Source: Bacteroidota bacterium
GTDB lineage: Bacteria; Bacteroidota; Bacteroidia; Bacteroidales; Prolixibacteraceae
Length of the DNA: 64,000 bases
NCBI GenBank assembly: GCA_024278975.1
Contig: JAJRSD010000031.1
Coordinates: forward strand, 62,001 to 126,000
Direction of reading: 5' to 3'
Made by a program: the position numbers and the translations under genes. Position 1 is the stretch's first letter. Each line of letters opens with the position of its first letter. Below the pieces are notes generated by a model, which did not search any database, was not told the DNA's origin, and saw nothing but the letters and a program-made list of their open reading frames with translations. Below are positions 18,135 through 27,276 of the stretch, piece after piece.

Positions 18135-19748
18135 TCAGCTCAACCAAATATATAGGAACAGAGTAACTAAAGAGAGTATCACCAAATGTAACCTCCAGTC
18201 GGTTATCCCCTCATATTTTGCAATACCTTTTGAATAATTAATTGTTGTTTTAGCAAGTTTTTCGGGTGCTGTTTTTTCGGTAAATGCCGAAACAGCAAAT
18301 AAAACACCTGTAATTATTATCTCGGCCCACAGTCCGCGATAACCAAAATTCAATGTAAGTTTATGGTGAAGAAAGGGGAAAACTTCTTTTCCGGCATCAT
18401 ATCCCAACAGTTGGTCAATCACAAAAATAGTTGCTAAAATAATACCAACAAATACCGAAGCTGCGGCACCTTTCAACGTAACTTTCTTGCTGATAATACC
18501 GAAAAATATTGCCGGAAAAACAGGGAGTACAAGGTAAGCTGTAATGGTTTGCAGGTATTTGTACAAACCCTCTTCGTTTTTATAAACCATATATGCGGCT
18601 CCTATGCCGAGAAATGTAACCGCCAGAATAATATAACGCCCCAATTTTACTTGTCTTTTTTCTGATACATCGGGGCGGAACTCGACGATAAAATCGCGAA
18701 CTACAAGTGTAGATACGGAATTGAGCACTGCAATTAGCGATGTAACCAGTGCCGCCATTAACGATGCCAACATCAGTCCACGCAAACCGCTGGGAAGTAA
18801 TTTATTAAGCAACAGAACAAACGTTTGCTTAGTGGCATCGCCTTCCAATTCGCCGGGAAACAGTGCAAACGCTATTACCCCGGGCAGTGCAAAAAGAAAT
18901 ATAGGGAATAATTTCAACAATACGGCAAACATCGCCCCCCACCGTGCCTGTTTAATATTTGGAGCCGAAAGTACACGCTGCACGTTTACCTGATCTATTC
19001 CCCAATAGAAAATACCCGCATAAAATGCAGTTGCCAATATCCCCCAAAACGGATAAACCGGGTCGTCGTAGGGTTTGGCAATGGTCATCATTTCCGGAAC
19101 TTTTTCCATAAGTCCGCTCCATCCGCCCACTTTGTCCATACCAATAAAAAGCATTACTGCTGCCCCCACAATCATAAGTATAACTAATATTGTATCGGAA
19201 TAGGCAACAGCAGTAAATCCTCCAATTATTGTAAACAAAGCAACTGCAATTCCAATATAAAAAACTGTGGTCATTACGTTCCACCCCAAAATACTGTTTA
19301 AAACAAGCGCGCCGGCAAAAAGTGTAAAGGCAAGTTTGGTCATCACACTAATTACCAGCATCAATCCTGAAAAGAAAACCCGGGCGTTTCGGTTAAACCT
19401 CAATTCCAAAAATTCGGGTATGGTGAAAATCTTATTTTTCATATAATACGGAAACAGAATTGCACAGGCAAAACCCAGTGTAATTGCTGCTGTAAGCTCT
19501 ACCGAACCTGCTGATAACCCATATCTATACGAATCGCCCGACAAGCCCACTAAATGTTCGGCACCAATATTTGTGGCAAACAACGATGCACCTATTACCG
19601 GCCATTTTATTGCTCGTCCGCCCAGGAAAAAACTCACACTGTCTTTGCCCGCCTTTTTCATATAAGCCATATAGAGACCAAAAGAGAGGCTTCCAACCAT
19701 TACAACGGTTAAAATAATCCAGTCGAGCAGTGTTAACGATAAGTTCAT
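18135..19748 (-). CDS. SSS-family sodium:solute symporter (SGLT-like)
   Basis: A 537-aa inner-membrane protein with about 14 hydrophobic helices, of the sodium/solute symporter family. The sodium/sugar cotransporter-like motifs GGRAIKWPVIGASLFATNIG (residues 43-62) and the helix-6 region FYWGIDQVNVQRVLSA are visible; the latter is characteristic of the sugar-transporting branch. It is the last gene of a minus-strand operon, 12 nt after the AGE epimerase, which suggests it imports the sugar that the epimerase and kinase act on. The exact sugar is not determinable. Confidence 0.9.
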   Translation of the reverse strand: MNLSLTLLDWIILTVVMVGSLSFGLYMAYMKKAGKDSVSFFLGGRAIKWPVIGASLFATNIGAEHLVGLSGDSYRYGLSAGSVELTAAITLGFACAILFPYYMKNKIFTIPEFLELRFNRNARVFFSGLMLVISVMTKLAFTLFAGALVLNSILGWNVMTTVFYIGIAVALFTIIGGFTAVAYSDTILVILMIVGAAVMLFIGMDKVGGWSGLMEKVPEMMTIAKPYDDPVYPFWGILATAFYAGIFYWGIDQVNVQRVLSAPNIKQARWGAMFAVLLKLFPIFLFALPGVIAFALFPGELEGDATKQTFVLLLNKLLPSGLRGLMLASLMAALVTSLIAVLNSVSTLVVRDFIVEFRPDVSEKRQVKLGRYIILAVTFLGIGAAYMVYKNEEGLYKYLQTITAYLVLPVFPAIFFGIISKKVTLKGAAASVFVGIILATIFVIDQLLGYDAGKEVFPFLHHKLTLNFGYRGLWAEIIITGVLFAVSAFTEKTAPEKLAKTTINYSKGIAKYEGITDWRLHLVILSLVTLFLYIWLS

Positions 19749-19760
19749 AGCCGATTATTT

Positions 19761-21032
19761 TTATAAGATTGCTTCTAATTCCCCCAAACGTTCAATGCTC
19801 TGAATCATGGAGCGGACAGTATGATAATTAATTTTCCACGAGTGACCCATGTGAGTCCAAATTGGTTCGCCACTGCGGGTTAACAAAGCATACCACTCTC
19901 CTGCTTCTTTGTTAATTACTTTATCGAAAACAAAACGATGCACATTTTTGTACGCTTCCCAATACTTTACATCGCCAAACAAAATTACGGCATCAAGCAT
20001 TCCGATTAACACCTCAGCCTGTTGCCAAAATTCTTTCTCTTTATCATAAACACCGCCCGAGTGCGGTCCTTCAACATAAACGCCACCCAGCTCGTAGTCG
20101 ATACCATTATTTATTGTATGGTCGAAAATAATTTTAAATGTTTTGGAATATCTTTTTGGGTCAATTTTAAGTATTTTAAGCGAATGGATTAGCAGCCATG
20201 CAAACTCGGCATTGTGCCCGAAGCAGGTGTTATCGGTAGCATTCCCTTTCTCTCCTTCGTCAGAGAATCTGTCCCACCCCCAAATAATATCGAATTTTAT
20301 TTGAGGTGCAATTGTCCAGTCTTTAAAAAACTGGGGAATCCCGGTTTTGTACACCGGATGGTTAATACGAATATTTAAAATATCGATTACCTCCAGCAAC
20401 TTTCTCCGGTGTACCTCTTTGCCTGTACACTCGTAAAGTGTTGTAAACGCTTCCATCAGGTGCATGTGTACATCAAGTGTTTTTCTGTCGCCACCTGCAC
20501 TGCCCGGTCCGTTTAATGTCCAGTCGCGCTGAAACATTTCCCAATAACCGCCATACATTGTATCGGCGCAATATTTTTGAATGAGGTCGAAAACCTTTTC
20601 GGCATATTCGATTCCACGCCGGTCGCCAGTTGCCAGCGTATATTCCGAAAGCGAATAGATGGCAAAACTATGCCCGTAAATAATTTTCTGGTCAATTTTT
20701 ACGTCTCCTTTTCGGTCGAGCATCCAGTAAAAACCTCCGTGAACATTATCCCACATTTTGTTGATGAGAAAATCGGCACCATGTTTTGCCAGTTCGGCAA
20801 ATTCTCCATTGCCGTAGCCTGCCCTGTGTGCCGACGAAATGGTGTATAAACAACGGGTTTGTGCAATCAGCGATTTTTCATCTTCGCCGGTATCGTCTCC
20901 TTTTTCATCGAAATGTGTGATGTAACCGCCATACGTTTCGTCTTTCATCCGGGTAGTCCAGAAAGGCAAAAGCTCGTTAATAAGATGATTTTGAGCTTCC
21001 TCTTTTAATGTGGTAATTTCGGTTAGGTTCAT
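19761..21032 (-). CDS. AGE-family epimerase (N-acylglucosamine 2-epimerase / cellobiose 2-epimerase type)
   Basis: A 423-aa cytoplasmic (alpha/alpha)6-barrel enzyme. Family motifs are present: YGGYITHFDEKG near residue 33, SLIAQTRCLYTISSAHR near 70, the catalytic-His segments IIYGHSFAIYSLSEY (about 130) and DVHMHLMEAFTTLYE (about 190), and late WTHMGHSWKINYH (about 400). Members interconvert C2 epimers (GlcNAc/ManNAc, cellobiose/Glc-Man, mannose/glucose) or aldose-ketose pairs. The cellobiose/mannose branch is slightly favoured because no amino-sugar genes are nearby. The 31-nt gap to the upstream unknown gene and 12-nt gap to the transporter place it in one operon. Confidence 0.9.
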   Translation of the reverse strand: MNLTEITTLKEEAQNHLINELLPFWTTRMKDETYGGYITHFDEKGDDTGEDEKSLIAQTRCLYTISSAHRAGYGNGEFAELAKHGADFLINKMWDNVHGGFYWMLDRKGDVKIDQKIIYGHSFAIYSLSEYTLATGDRRGIEYAEKVFDLIQKYCADTMYGGYWEMFQRDWTLNGPGSAGGDRKTLDVHMHLMEAFTTLYECTGKEVHRRKLLEVIDILNIRINHPVYKTGIPQFFKDWTIAPQIKFDIIWGWDRFSDEGEKGNATDNTCFGHNAEFAWLLIHSLKILKIDPKRYSKTFKIIFDHTINNGIDYELGGVYVEGPHSGGVYDKEKEFWQQAEVLIGMLDAVILFGDVKYWEAYKNVHRFVFDKVINKEAGEWYALLTRSGEPIWTHMGHSWKINYHTVRSMIQSIERLGELEAIL

Positions 21033-21063
21033 AATCGGTATATTTCTTTGTTCAGAAAAAAAT

Positions 21064-22173
21064 TTAAATATCAGAAAGATTTTGATAAAGTGCCAACAAA
21101 AAGTCGCGGTTATCGGCTGTAAGGTAATGCATTTCGCCGCCCATACGGTTGAATGTTTTGCAATAACGTAAATAGTATGCGGGGTTATCCATAGGCGGTT
21201 CGCCGTCTTTCTCCCAATCCCAGTCCGACTTGGCTAAATCAACAATAAGCATAAAATGGTTATCGATATGTTTACCTCTTTGAATGGCAACATTTTGCGA
21301 CATCGACAATGCCTTTTCAAAAATCATAGGCGACATAACCGCCGACCCAATTGACATATAAACCCCATTTTCAAGTTTGCTAACACTATCAGTAAAACTC
21401 ATAAAGTCGTTTAGGGCGGTTCGCCCGATTGCGGCACCATGGTTTAGCGGGTGGTTATAAATTATATCGTGTCCAAACATTGGGTGGCTTGTAAACGGGG
21501 TATTTAAAACATAAGCTGCCTCCTGTACCGAGTAATTTTTAAATGGGTGTGGAATTTTCATAAAACCAGATTCAATGTCGAACTTTTGAATCACTCCTGC
21601 TAAATCTATTGCTGCGGCGGCAACTTCGGGATTTGCCTCCATTGTATTTTTTGCCTCTTCGTACAATGAGGAAACTTTGGGTATTTGCAGACCTTCAAAG
21701 TGTATCATTTTACCTACCGATTCGCCATAACCCAGCCCCTCGTATGCACCCACAACTATTGCCAGATTAATGTAAAAGCCGGTATCATCCCATATTCCAA
21801 ATTGCCCTAACTCTACATTCTCGCGTACATTTTCGCTCGATTTTCCCTGATATGCAAATTCCCAGTCGTGAATAATTCCGGCACCGTTGGTAGCCAAATG
21901 AGTAATCCAACCTTCTTTTATCAAAGCAATTAAAGTTGGAGCCATTCCGTTTTTTATGGTGTGCGCCCCAAAAGTGAGCATTCTCGAACGCCCCAGTTTT
22001 CTTGCATTCCGAATTTTATCGGCAGTAGTTGATATTATTATTTTTCCGGCAGAAGTAATTTTTTCCGGGTGTTGAGTTTCCGGGACACTGTCTCTTTCGA
22101 TAAAGACCTTATTTTTTCTGCCCGACAGTTTTTTGACCGAAAGATTATCTCTGTTAAATTTGCGATACGGCAT
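21064..22173 (-). CDS. Conserved protein of unknown function in a sugar operon
   Basis: A 369-aa soluble protein with no signal peptide that I do not recognise with certainty. The core starts near residue 60 (LGRSRMLTFGAHTIKNG) and continues with THLATNGAGIIHDWEFAYQG, a glycine-rich turn like a Rossmann-type cofactor site, then QFGIWDDTG and YEGLGYGESVG. The order 'unseen ligand loop - NGAG - HD-E' recalls deoxyhypusine-synthase-like or NAD-dependent proteins, but that is only a resemblance. Residues 225-250 (TPFTSHPMFGHDIIYNHPLNH) are His-rich and may bind metal or phosphate. It lies 13 nt after the kinase-HAD gene and 31 nt before the epimerase gene. Confidence 0.6.
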   Translation of the reverse strand: MPYRKFNRDNLSVKKLSGRKNKVFIERDSVPETQHPEKITSAGKIIISTTADKIRNARKLGRSRMLTFGAHTIKNGMAPTLIALIKEGWITHLATNGAGIIHDWEFAYQGKSSENVRENVELGQFGIWDDTGFYINLAIVVGAYEGLGYGESVGKMIHFEGLQIPKVSSLYEEAKNTMEANPEVAAAAIDLAGVIQKFDIESGFMKIPHPFKNYSVQEAAYVLNTPFTSHPMFGHDIIYNHPLNHGAAIGRTALNDFMSFTDSVSKLENGVYMSIGSAVMSPMIFEKALSMSQNVAIQRGKHIDNHFMLIVDLAKSDWDWEKDGEPPMDNPAYYLRYCKTFNRMGGEMHYLTADNRDFLLALYQNLSDI

Positions 22174-22186
22174 AACATTAAAGGGA

Positions 22187-24085
22187 TTAAATATTCAATA
22201 GTTTTAATAACAATGAAAGTTGCGAGAAATCGGGGATAATTATATCGGCACCTGCTTTTATCAGCCGGGTTCGTTTACTTTCGTTTAAGCTGTGGCGTTT
22301 CATCTCGTTGCTGGCAATACCAACCGTTATACCACCTCGTTTATATGTTTCCCTTATTTCAACCGGGCCATCGCCAAACACAACCATCTGGCCGTTTCCC
22401 GATTCGCCAATTTTGTCGAGTATCTTATCTAAAACAATTTTTTTTGCCTCTTTATTCACATCGCCAACTGCGCCATAAATACGACCTTCGAACAGATAGT
22501 CGTAGCCCAGAATTCGCGCTTCGTTTCTAACATCCTCTTCGTCGGTTCCGCTTGCAAGTGTTAGTTTAATCCCGGCTTTGTGTAATTTTTCAAGAAGCAA
22601 AACTGCATTTTTCAGGGTAAAATCTTCAACCGAAAGTTCTCCACGCAAAATCTTTTTTTCGCGTTCTTTCACCATCAGCAACAACTCTTTATTGTATATT
22701 TTTTTATACCCGAACTCGTCTAAAATCTCATCTTCAGGAACAGTTCCAAATTCCCTGACCAACTCAACCAGCCCCTTCATTTGAACAAGGGTCTGTATCC
22801 CGGTTGTTTTATCGATAAAATCGGCAACACGGGTTTGAACTTTATGGTACAACGCTTCATCGGCTTCCTGATAGAGATCTCCCAAAACTGCTTTCATCAT
22901 CATCGGTGCCATTATCTCCTCCCAACCTTCGCGGAGGGTCGATATTGTTCCATCGTGGTCGAAAATAGCATATTTGATATTCAGCTCGGCGGGTACGGAG
23001 TTGATACTTTCAATTTCTGAATTCCCGATATATTTTGCCTGTCTGATATCTTCCGCCAGCTCCGAACGATAGACAAAGTCGGGGTCTAACCCAATTTGTA
23101 AAATTTCTTTGGGCGATGCGGTTCCGGTTTGAAACAGTTTCTGAACTGTTACTCCGGCAACAAAGGAGCCAATTTGAGCTGCTAAACCTGTGGAATAACC
23201 TGCTGCCAAAGTTGCTGCAACACCGGCGAGGTAGCTGTCTCCTGCGCCTACCGAATCAATTTTTGCAATAATTAAGAGCCCAAAAATATCAGTTATCCCT
23301 TGCTCGTCAATAATCATCGAGCCTCTGGCACCGCGTGTAATAAACAGAGGTTTTTTAAACTTTTTGAAAAGAAGTTTTGCAGATGTTTTAACTTCGGAAT
23401 ACAAAACCATATCGCCGGGATCTTTTTTTATTCCGGCAAGATTTGCAGCCTCCGTATCATTCATTTTACGATAAGCCCCATCGTAAAAATCACTATAGTT
23501 ACGGCTGTCAACAATAAATACTTTACTGGGGAATTGCTGAATCAAACCTACCAGTTTTTGCCTGAAATATTTTGTGTGAATACCCGAAATTACCTGCTCG
23601 TTTATAATTACCACATCAACCTCTGGAATCTCATTTTTTATGTTTTGTATTAATTTATCGGCTACCTCTTTTGAAAGTTTGTTGAAATTTCCAAAATCAG
23701 TTCGGTTTTGCTCCACATCGGCAATGTATGGTTTGGCATAAACATGCGTTGACCAATTTTCTTGCTGGATTAAAAGGTTATTGGTTTTAATACCGGCTTT
23801 TTGCATAAGCGTTACCATAGCCGAACCAAACGGATCGTCGCCAATAACACCAAAAGCACGCACATCGGCAACTCCTATTGCAGCAAGGTTATTGGTTACA
23901 TTACCGGCACCTCCCAACGAATATTTCTGCTGTTTAACCGGCTGTGTAGGATTTCCTGTTTCAACCGAAATTTCGCTTTTTGCAATATCGATGAACCAAT
24001 AGGCATCGAGGCAAAAATCGCCAACAACCGCAATTTTTACTTTCCCAATTTGTTCAATAATAGTTTTTAACTTCTGAGCATCCAT
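22187..24085 (-). CDS. Fused PfkB-family sugar kinase and HAD phosphatase-like protein
   Basis: A 632-aa cytoplasmic two-domain protein. Residues 1-335 are a PfkB/ribokinase-family kinase of the HldE/RfaE1 type: VVGDFCLDAYWFIDI at the start, SLGGAGNVTNNLAAIG near 57, and the catalytic anion hole DSVGAGDSYLAGVAATLA near 275. Residues 370-632 are a HAD-superfamily hydrolase: motif I FDHDGTISTL (nucleophile Asp), TLASGTDEEDV, and the later acidic motif VVFGDGPVEI. Fusion of a kinase with a phosphatase-like domain suggests successive phosphorylation and dephosphorylation, or a cycle, on sugar intermediates. It is the first gene of the four-gene operon that ends with an SSS transporter. Confidence 0.85.
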   Translation of the reverse strand: MDAQKLKTIIEQIGKVKIAVVGDFCLDAYWFIDIAKSEISVETGNPTQPVKQQKYSLGGAGNVTNNLAAIGVADVRAFGVIGDDPFGSAMVTLMQKAGIKTNNLLIQQENWSTHVYAKPYIADVEQNRTDFGNFNKLSKEVADKLIQNIKNEIPEVDVVIINEQVISGIHTKYFRQKLVGLIQQFPSKVFIVDSRNYSDFYDGAYRKMNDTEAANLAGIKKDPGDMVLYSEVKTSAKLLFKKFKKPLFITRGARGSMIIDEQGITDIFGLLIIAKIDSVGAGDSYLAGVAATLAAGYSTGLAAQIGSFVAGVTVQKLFQTGTASPKEILQIGLDPDFVYRSELAEDIRQAKYIGNSEIESINSVPAELNIKYAIFDHDGTISTLREGWEEIMAPMMMKAVLGDLYQEADEALYHKVQTRVADFIDKTTGIQTLVQMKGLVELVREFGTVPEDEILDEFGYKKIYNKELLLMVKEREKKILRGELSVEDFTLKNAVLLLEKLHKAGIKLTLASGTDEEDVRNEARILGYDYLFEGRIYGAVGDVNKEAKKIVLDKILDKIGESGNGQMVVFGDGPVEIRETYKRGGITVGIASNEMKRHSLNESKRTRLIKAGADIIIPDFSQLSLLLKLLNI

Positions 24086-24320
24086 ATTATATTATTGTTT
24101 TTTGCATATTATATTAAACGCTTAACCCGATAAAAATAGAGATTTAATTTCAGTTTAGCACCAACCAAAGTTGCTATTTTGCGATAAAAGAAAGGTGTTA
24201 ACTGATTTGCCAAAAAGTGGCTCTTCTTTAAGAATTTCCAATTCAGAGAAAGACGGGCTTGTAGCACTTGTTTATAAATCTCCACAAGACTATGGTCTGC
24301 CTTTTACGGTATGAGTTAGA

Positions 24321-24747
24321 TTACACTAATATTTTTTCTGATATCAAAAGTCTGTTTGCTCTCTTACCTGAGGCAAGAATACGAGGTTACAAACCAGAGC
24401 AATTTTAGTTTAATGTAAAAGGTAGGTGTTGCGAAAATTGCCAAAGCGGAGGATTAAAACTAATTGAAATGAACTTTTTGCCCGATGTTTACGTGCATTG
24501 CGATAAATGTAATGGCAAGCGTTATAATCGCGAAACACTGGAAGTTCGTTATAAAGGAAATACAGTAATTGTAATCGAGCACAATATGGATGTGATTAAA
24601 GTTGCCGACCACATTATCGACATCGGACCCGAAGGTGGAAAAAACGGTGGAGGGATACTTTGTACCGGTATACCTGAGGAGATTGTCAGAAGCCGAGAAT
24701 CGTTTACTGCCGGATTTTTAAAAGAGGAGATAAATAATATCCAATAG
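24321..24747 (+). pseudogene. Decayed uvrA fragment with in-frame 300-nt deletion and mosaic identity
   Basis: It aligns to uvrA 17384-17623 joined to 17916-about 18100. An in-frame stop (TAG at 24406-24408, where uvrA has TCG) and the missing 5' two thirds show it is not functional. The internal deletion is exactly 300 nt, between two AAAGGAAA repeats of uvrA (17616-17623 and 17916-17923). Bases 24446-24560 are identical to uvrA 17509-17623 over 115 nt, whereas the 124 nt before them differ at about 21 positions and the right flank differs at a similar rate. The 92-codon open frame at 24469-24747 is a remnant, not a gene. Bases 24086-24320 and 24748-24957 hold nothing clear, except a short coding-like stretch (about 24208-24315) of unknown origin. 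Confidence 0.88.
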
Positions 24748-24957
24748 TAAAAAGTATTACTATTCAGTAGGTTTAGAAATATAATTAACTAAAGGCGCAT
24801 TTTAATTGGTAATCAGTATTATTTCATTGGGTAGTAATGCTAATTCTTTATATTAATTTTTTATGTACATTTAAATCCTGTTTAAATTGTTATTGGAAAA
24901 CTGAATGAAGTACGATCTTTTCAGCAATTTATTCAATGTATAATCTAAAATATATTT

Positions 24958-27177
24958 ATGAAAAAGAACATTAATCTTATAATATTTTTACTTTTAATAG
25001 TTCCTGTATCTTTACAAGCACAGTTAGTAGGTCAATGGAATTTTGATGATTCAAGTAATTTACAAAAGGCCGAAGTTGGTAATAATCTAGTTTTGCATGG
25101 AAACCAAAAAGCAGTTTCTGGTCCCAATGATGGGAATGGTGCTGTGCGAATTGGCGTTGGAAGTTATTATAAAGTTGACCATGGTCTTTCAGCAACCAAC
25201 GAGGAAGAAAAAGTTAACGAATTCAGTTTAGTTTTTGATGTGAAGATTCCTAAAACATCTAAATGGTACTCTCTTTTTCAAACAGATCTAACAAATAAAA
25301 AAGATGGTACTTGTTTTATTAATCCTAAAGGAAATATTGGCACAAGTGAAACAAATTATTCACCAACTGCACTAAAGGCAAACGAATGGTACCGTATTGG
25401 TATATCCGCAAAAAAAAGAGATCATTACGATTATTATCTTGATGGTTTTAGGGTGTATAAAGGATTATCGTGGTATGTAAATTATATTGATGAAAAAGGT
25501 CTTCTTCTTTTTGCCAATAATGGTGGTAAAGACAACGAATTAGATATTGCCGGTGTAAAACTTTTTTCAAATGCGTTGTCTGATAAAGAGATGAAAGAGC
25601 TTGGTGGATTTCATGATAAGCCTGTATATGAAATTGCACCACCAGATAGTGTGATATATCCATATTTACAATCAACAACTGAGTCATCAATCTACATTAG
25701 CTGGCATGCATCAAATTCACCTGAGTCTCTTGTTAAGTATGGTAAAACTGATAAACTTGGTTCCTCTCAGTTTGGTGATGTCCACATATGGGGCGATTCA
25801 ACAACTTATCACACAGTAAAATTAGAGAATTTACAACCAAATACAATCTATTATTATCAAGCAATATCTGATACGATGAAATCAAAAGTATATCGGTTTA
25901 AAACGGCACCACCTTTGGGTGAAAATAAAGGACACATCCGTTTTGCGATTTTTGGCGATACACGTACTTTTCCTGCACAGACAGAGGATGTGATGTCTGG
26001 TATCAGAAAAAAAGTAACAGAACTTTATGGTAGTCCAAATATTGAAGAAAATCTTAATTTAGTTTTATGCAATGGCGATGTTGTTCATTACGGTCCTACA
26101 CTGTCGCAATATAAGCGAGAGTGGTTTATGCCAATGTCAATAATTTCGGCAAATATTCCTATAATGGTTGCAATTGGTGATCACGAACACGAAGCGGATG
26201 AATATTATGAATATATGAAATATGAAGATTTTGCCGGTCCTCTTGGTGAAGTACACTATGCATATAAATATGGACGAGTATTGTTTATTGCCGATCATAG
26301 CCCGACAAATTATATGACTCATATCAAAAACTATAGAGAAGTGAAACTCAATTGGTTAAATAGTGTAATGCAAAAAGCAGAAACTGACCCTGCAATAGAT
26401 TGGGTAATAGTATTTACTCATCGCCCGGGTCATAGCGAAATGTGGCCTAATGGAAATGAACGTTATGTTCAAAATGATCTTATTCCACTTTTAAGCAAAT
26501 ATAAAAAGGCAGATATTTTAACATACGGTCATACACATGCATATGCGCGAGGTCAAGTAACCAATGGAAATTTACGACTTTTAGAAAACGGCGGTGGCGG
26601 AGCTGAATTGGACAGATGGCGTGAATATGATAATCAAACCGATTATCCGGAATTCCAAAGGTCACACGACTACTGGTGCTATACTATTGTAGATATTGAT
26701 GTTGCGAAAAAAAGATATGAGGCAAATTCTTATTCGTTGGGACATGGCGAAATTGATATGGGCAACAAGGTATTCGATACTTTTATTAGAGATAAAGCAA
26801 ATGAGACACCACCGCAAAAACCTGTTGGAATAACCAAAGGAGTTCAGGTTTATCCAATTATTTTAAAGGCTTCTGAATATTCTGGTAATTATGAAATCTT
26901 AAGTTCGCAATTTCAGGTAACATCCGAAAAAGGGAATTATAAGGATAAATTAATTGTTGATGCTAAAAGAGATTTTGAAAATTTGTATTCTGATAGCGGA
27001 GCACCTGATTTTATTCCTGTTGATAAAAATAAAGGAATAGATCTCACAAAATATTGGTTAGAACTTTACAGACTAAAAAACGGAAAAACATGTTGGTGGC
27101 ATGTTCGTTACAGAGATAAAAATTTGCAATGGTCCGATTGGTCTGACGAAGTTTCCGTGACAGCTAAAAGTAGATAG
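24958..27177 (+). CDS. Secreted calcineurin-like metallophosphoesterase (purple acid phosphatase type) with LamG-like domain
   Basis: A 739-aa exported protein (signal peptide to LQAQ). Residues about 22-215 form a LamG/concanavalin-like domain (VGQWNFDDSSNLQ ... ELDIAGVKLF). Residues 220-320 are a fibronectin-III/purple acid phosphatase N-terminal domain (SSIYISWHASNSPESLVKYG, LQPNTIYYYQA). Residues 330-590 are the phosphoesterase: FGDTR, NGDVVHYG, GDHEHEAD, FTHRPGH and YGHTHAY supply the di-metal ligands. The usual GNHE is GDHE here. The end has a WSDWSDE-type fibronectin turn. No T9SS signature is seen. It probably hydrolyses extracellular phosphate esters. The gene stands alone. Confidence 0.88.
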   Translation: MKKNINLIIFLLLIVPVSLQAQLVGQWNFDDSSNLQKAEVGNNLVLHGNQKAVSGPNDGNGAVRIGVGSYYKVDHGLSATNEEEKVNEFSLVFDVKIPKTSKWYSLFQTDLTNKKDGTCFINPKGNIGTSETNYSPTALKANEWYRIGISAKKRDHYDYYLDGFRVYKGLSWYVNYIDEKGLLLFANNGGKDNELDIAGVKLFSNALSDKEMKELGGFHDKPVYEIAPPDSVIYPYLQSTTESSIYISWHASNSPESLVKYGKTDKLGSSQFGDVHIWGDSTTYHTVKLENLQPNTIYYYQAISDTMKSKVYRFKTAPPLGENKGHIRFAIFGDTRTFPAQTEDVMSGIRKKVTELYGSPNIEENLNLVLCNGDVVHYGPTLSQYKREWFMPMSIISANIPIMVAIGDHEHEADEYYEYMKYEDFAGPLGEVHYAYKYGRVLFIADHSPTNYMTHIKNYREVKLNWLNSVMQKAETDPAIDWVIVFTHRPGHSEMWPNGNERYVQNDLIPLLSKYKKADILTYGHTHAYARGQVTNGNLRLLENGGGGAELDRWREYDNQTDYPEFQRSHDYWCYTIVDIDVAKKRYEANSYSLGHGEIDMGNKVFDTFIRDKANETPPQKPVGITKGVQVYPIILKASEYSGNYEILSSQFQVTSEKGNYKDKLIVDAKRDFENLYSDSGAPDFIPVDKNKGIDLTKYWLELYRLKNGKTCWWHVRYRDKNLQWSDWSDEVSVTAKSR

Positions 27178-27276
27178 TTGTATTTGTAACTGCGTTTAAC
27201 TGTATTCACGGGGTTGCAATAAATAGTAGCTTATTCTATTTTTAACTTTAGAAAACATGAATAGAATTTTATAGAT

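Noticed and set aside
24469-24747. 92-codon ORF as an independent UvrA zinc-finger mini-protein
   Set aside because: It is the 3' end of a uvrA relic with an upstream in-frame stop and an internal deletion. There is no start context, and identity is shared with the real uvrA.
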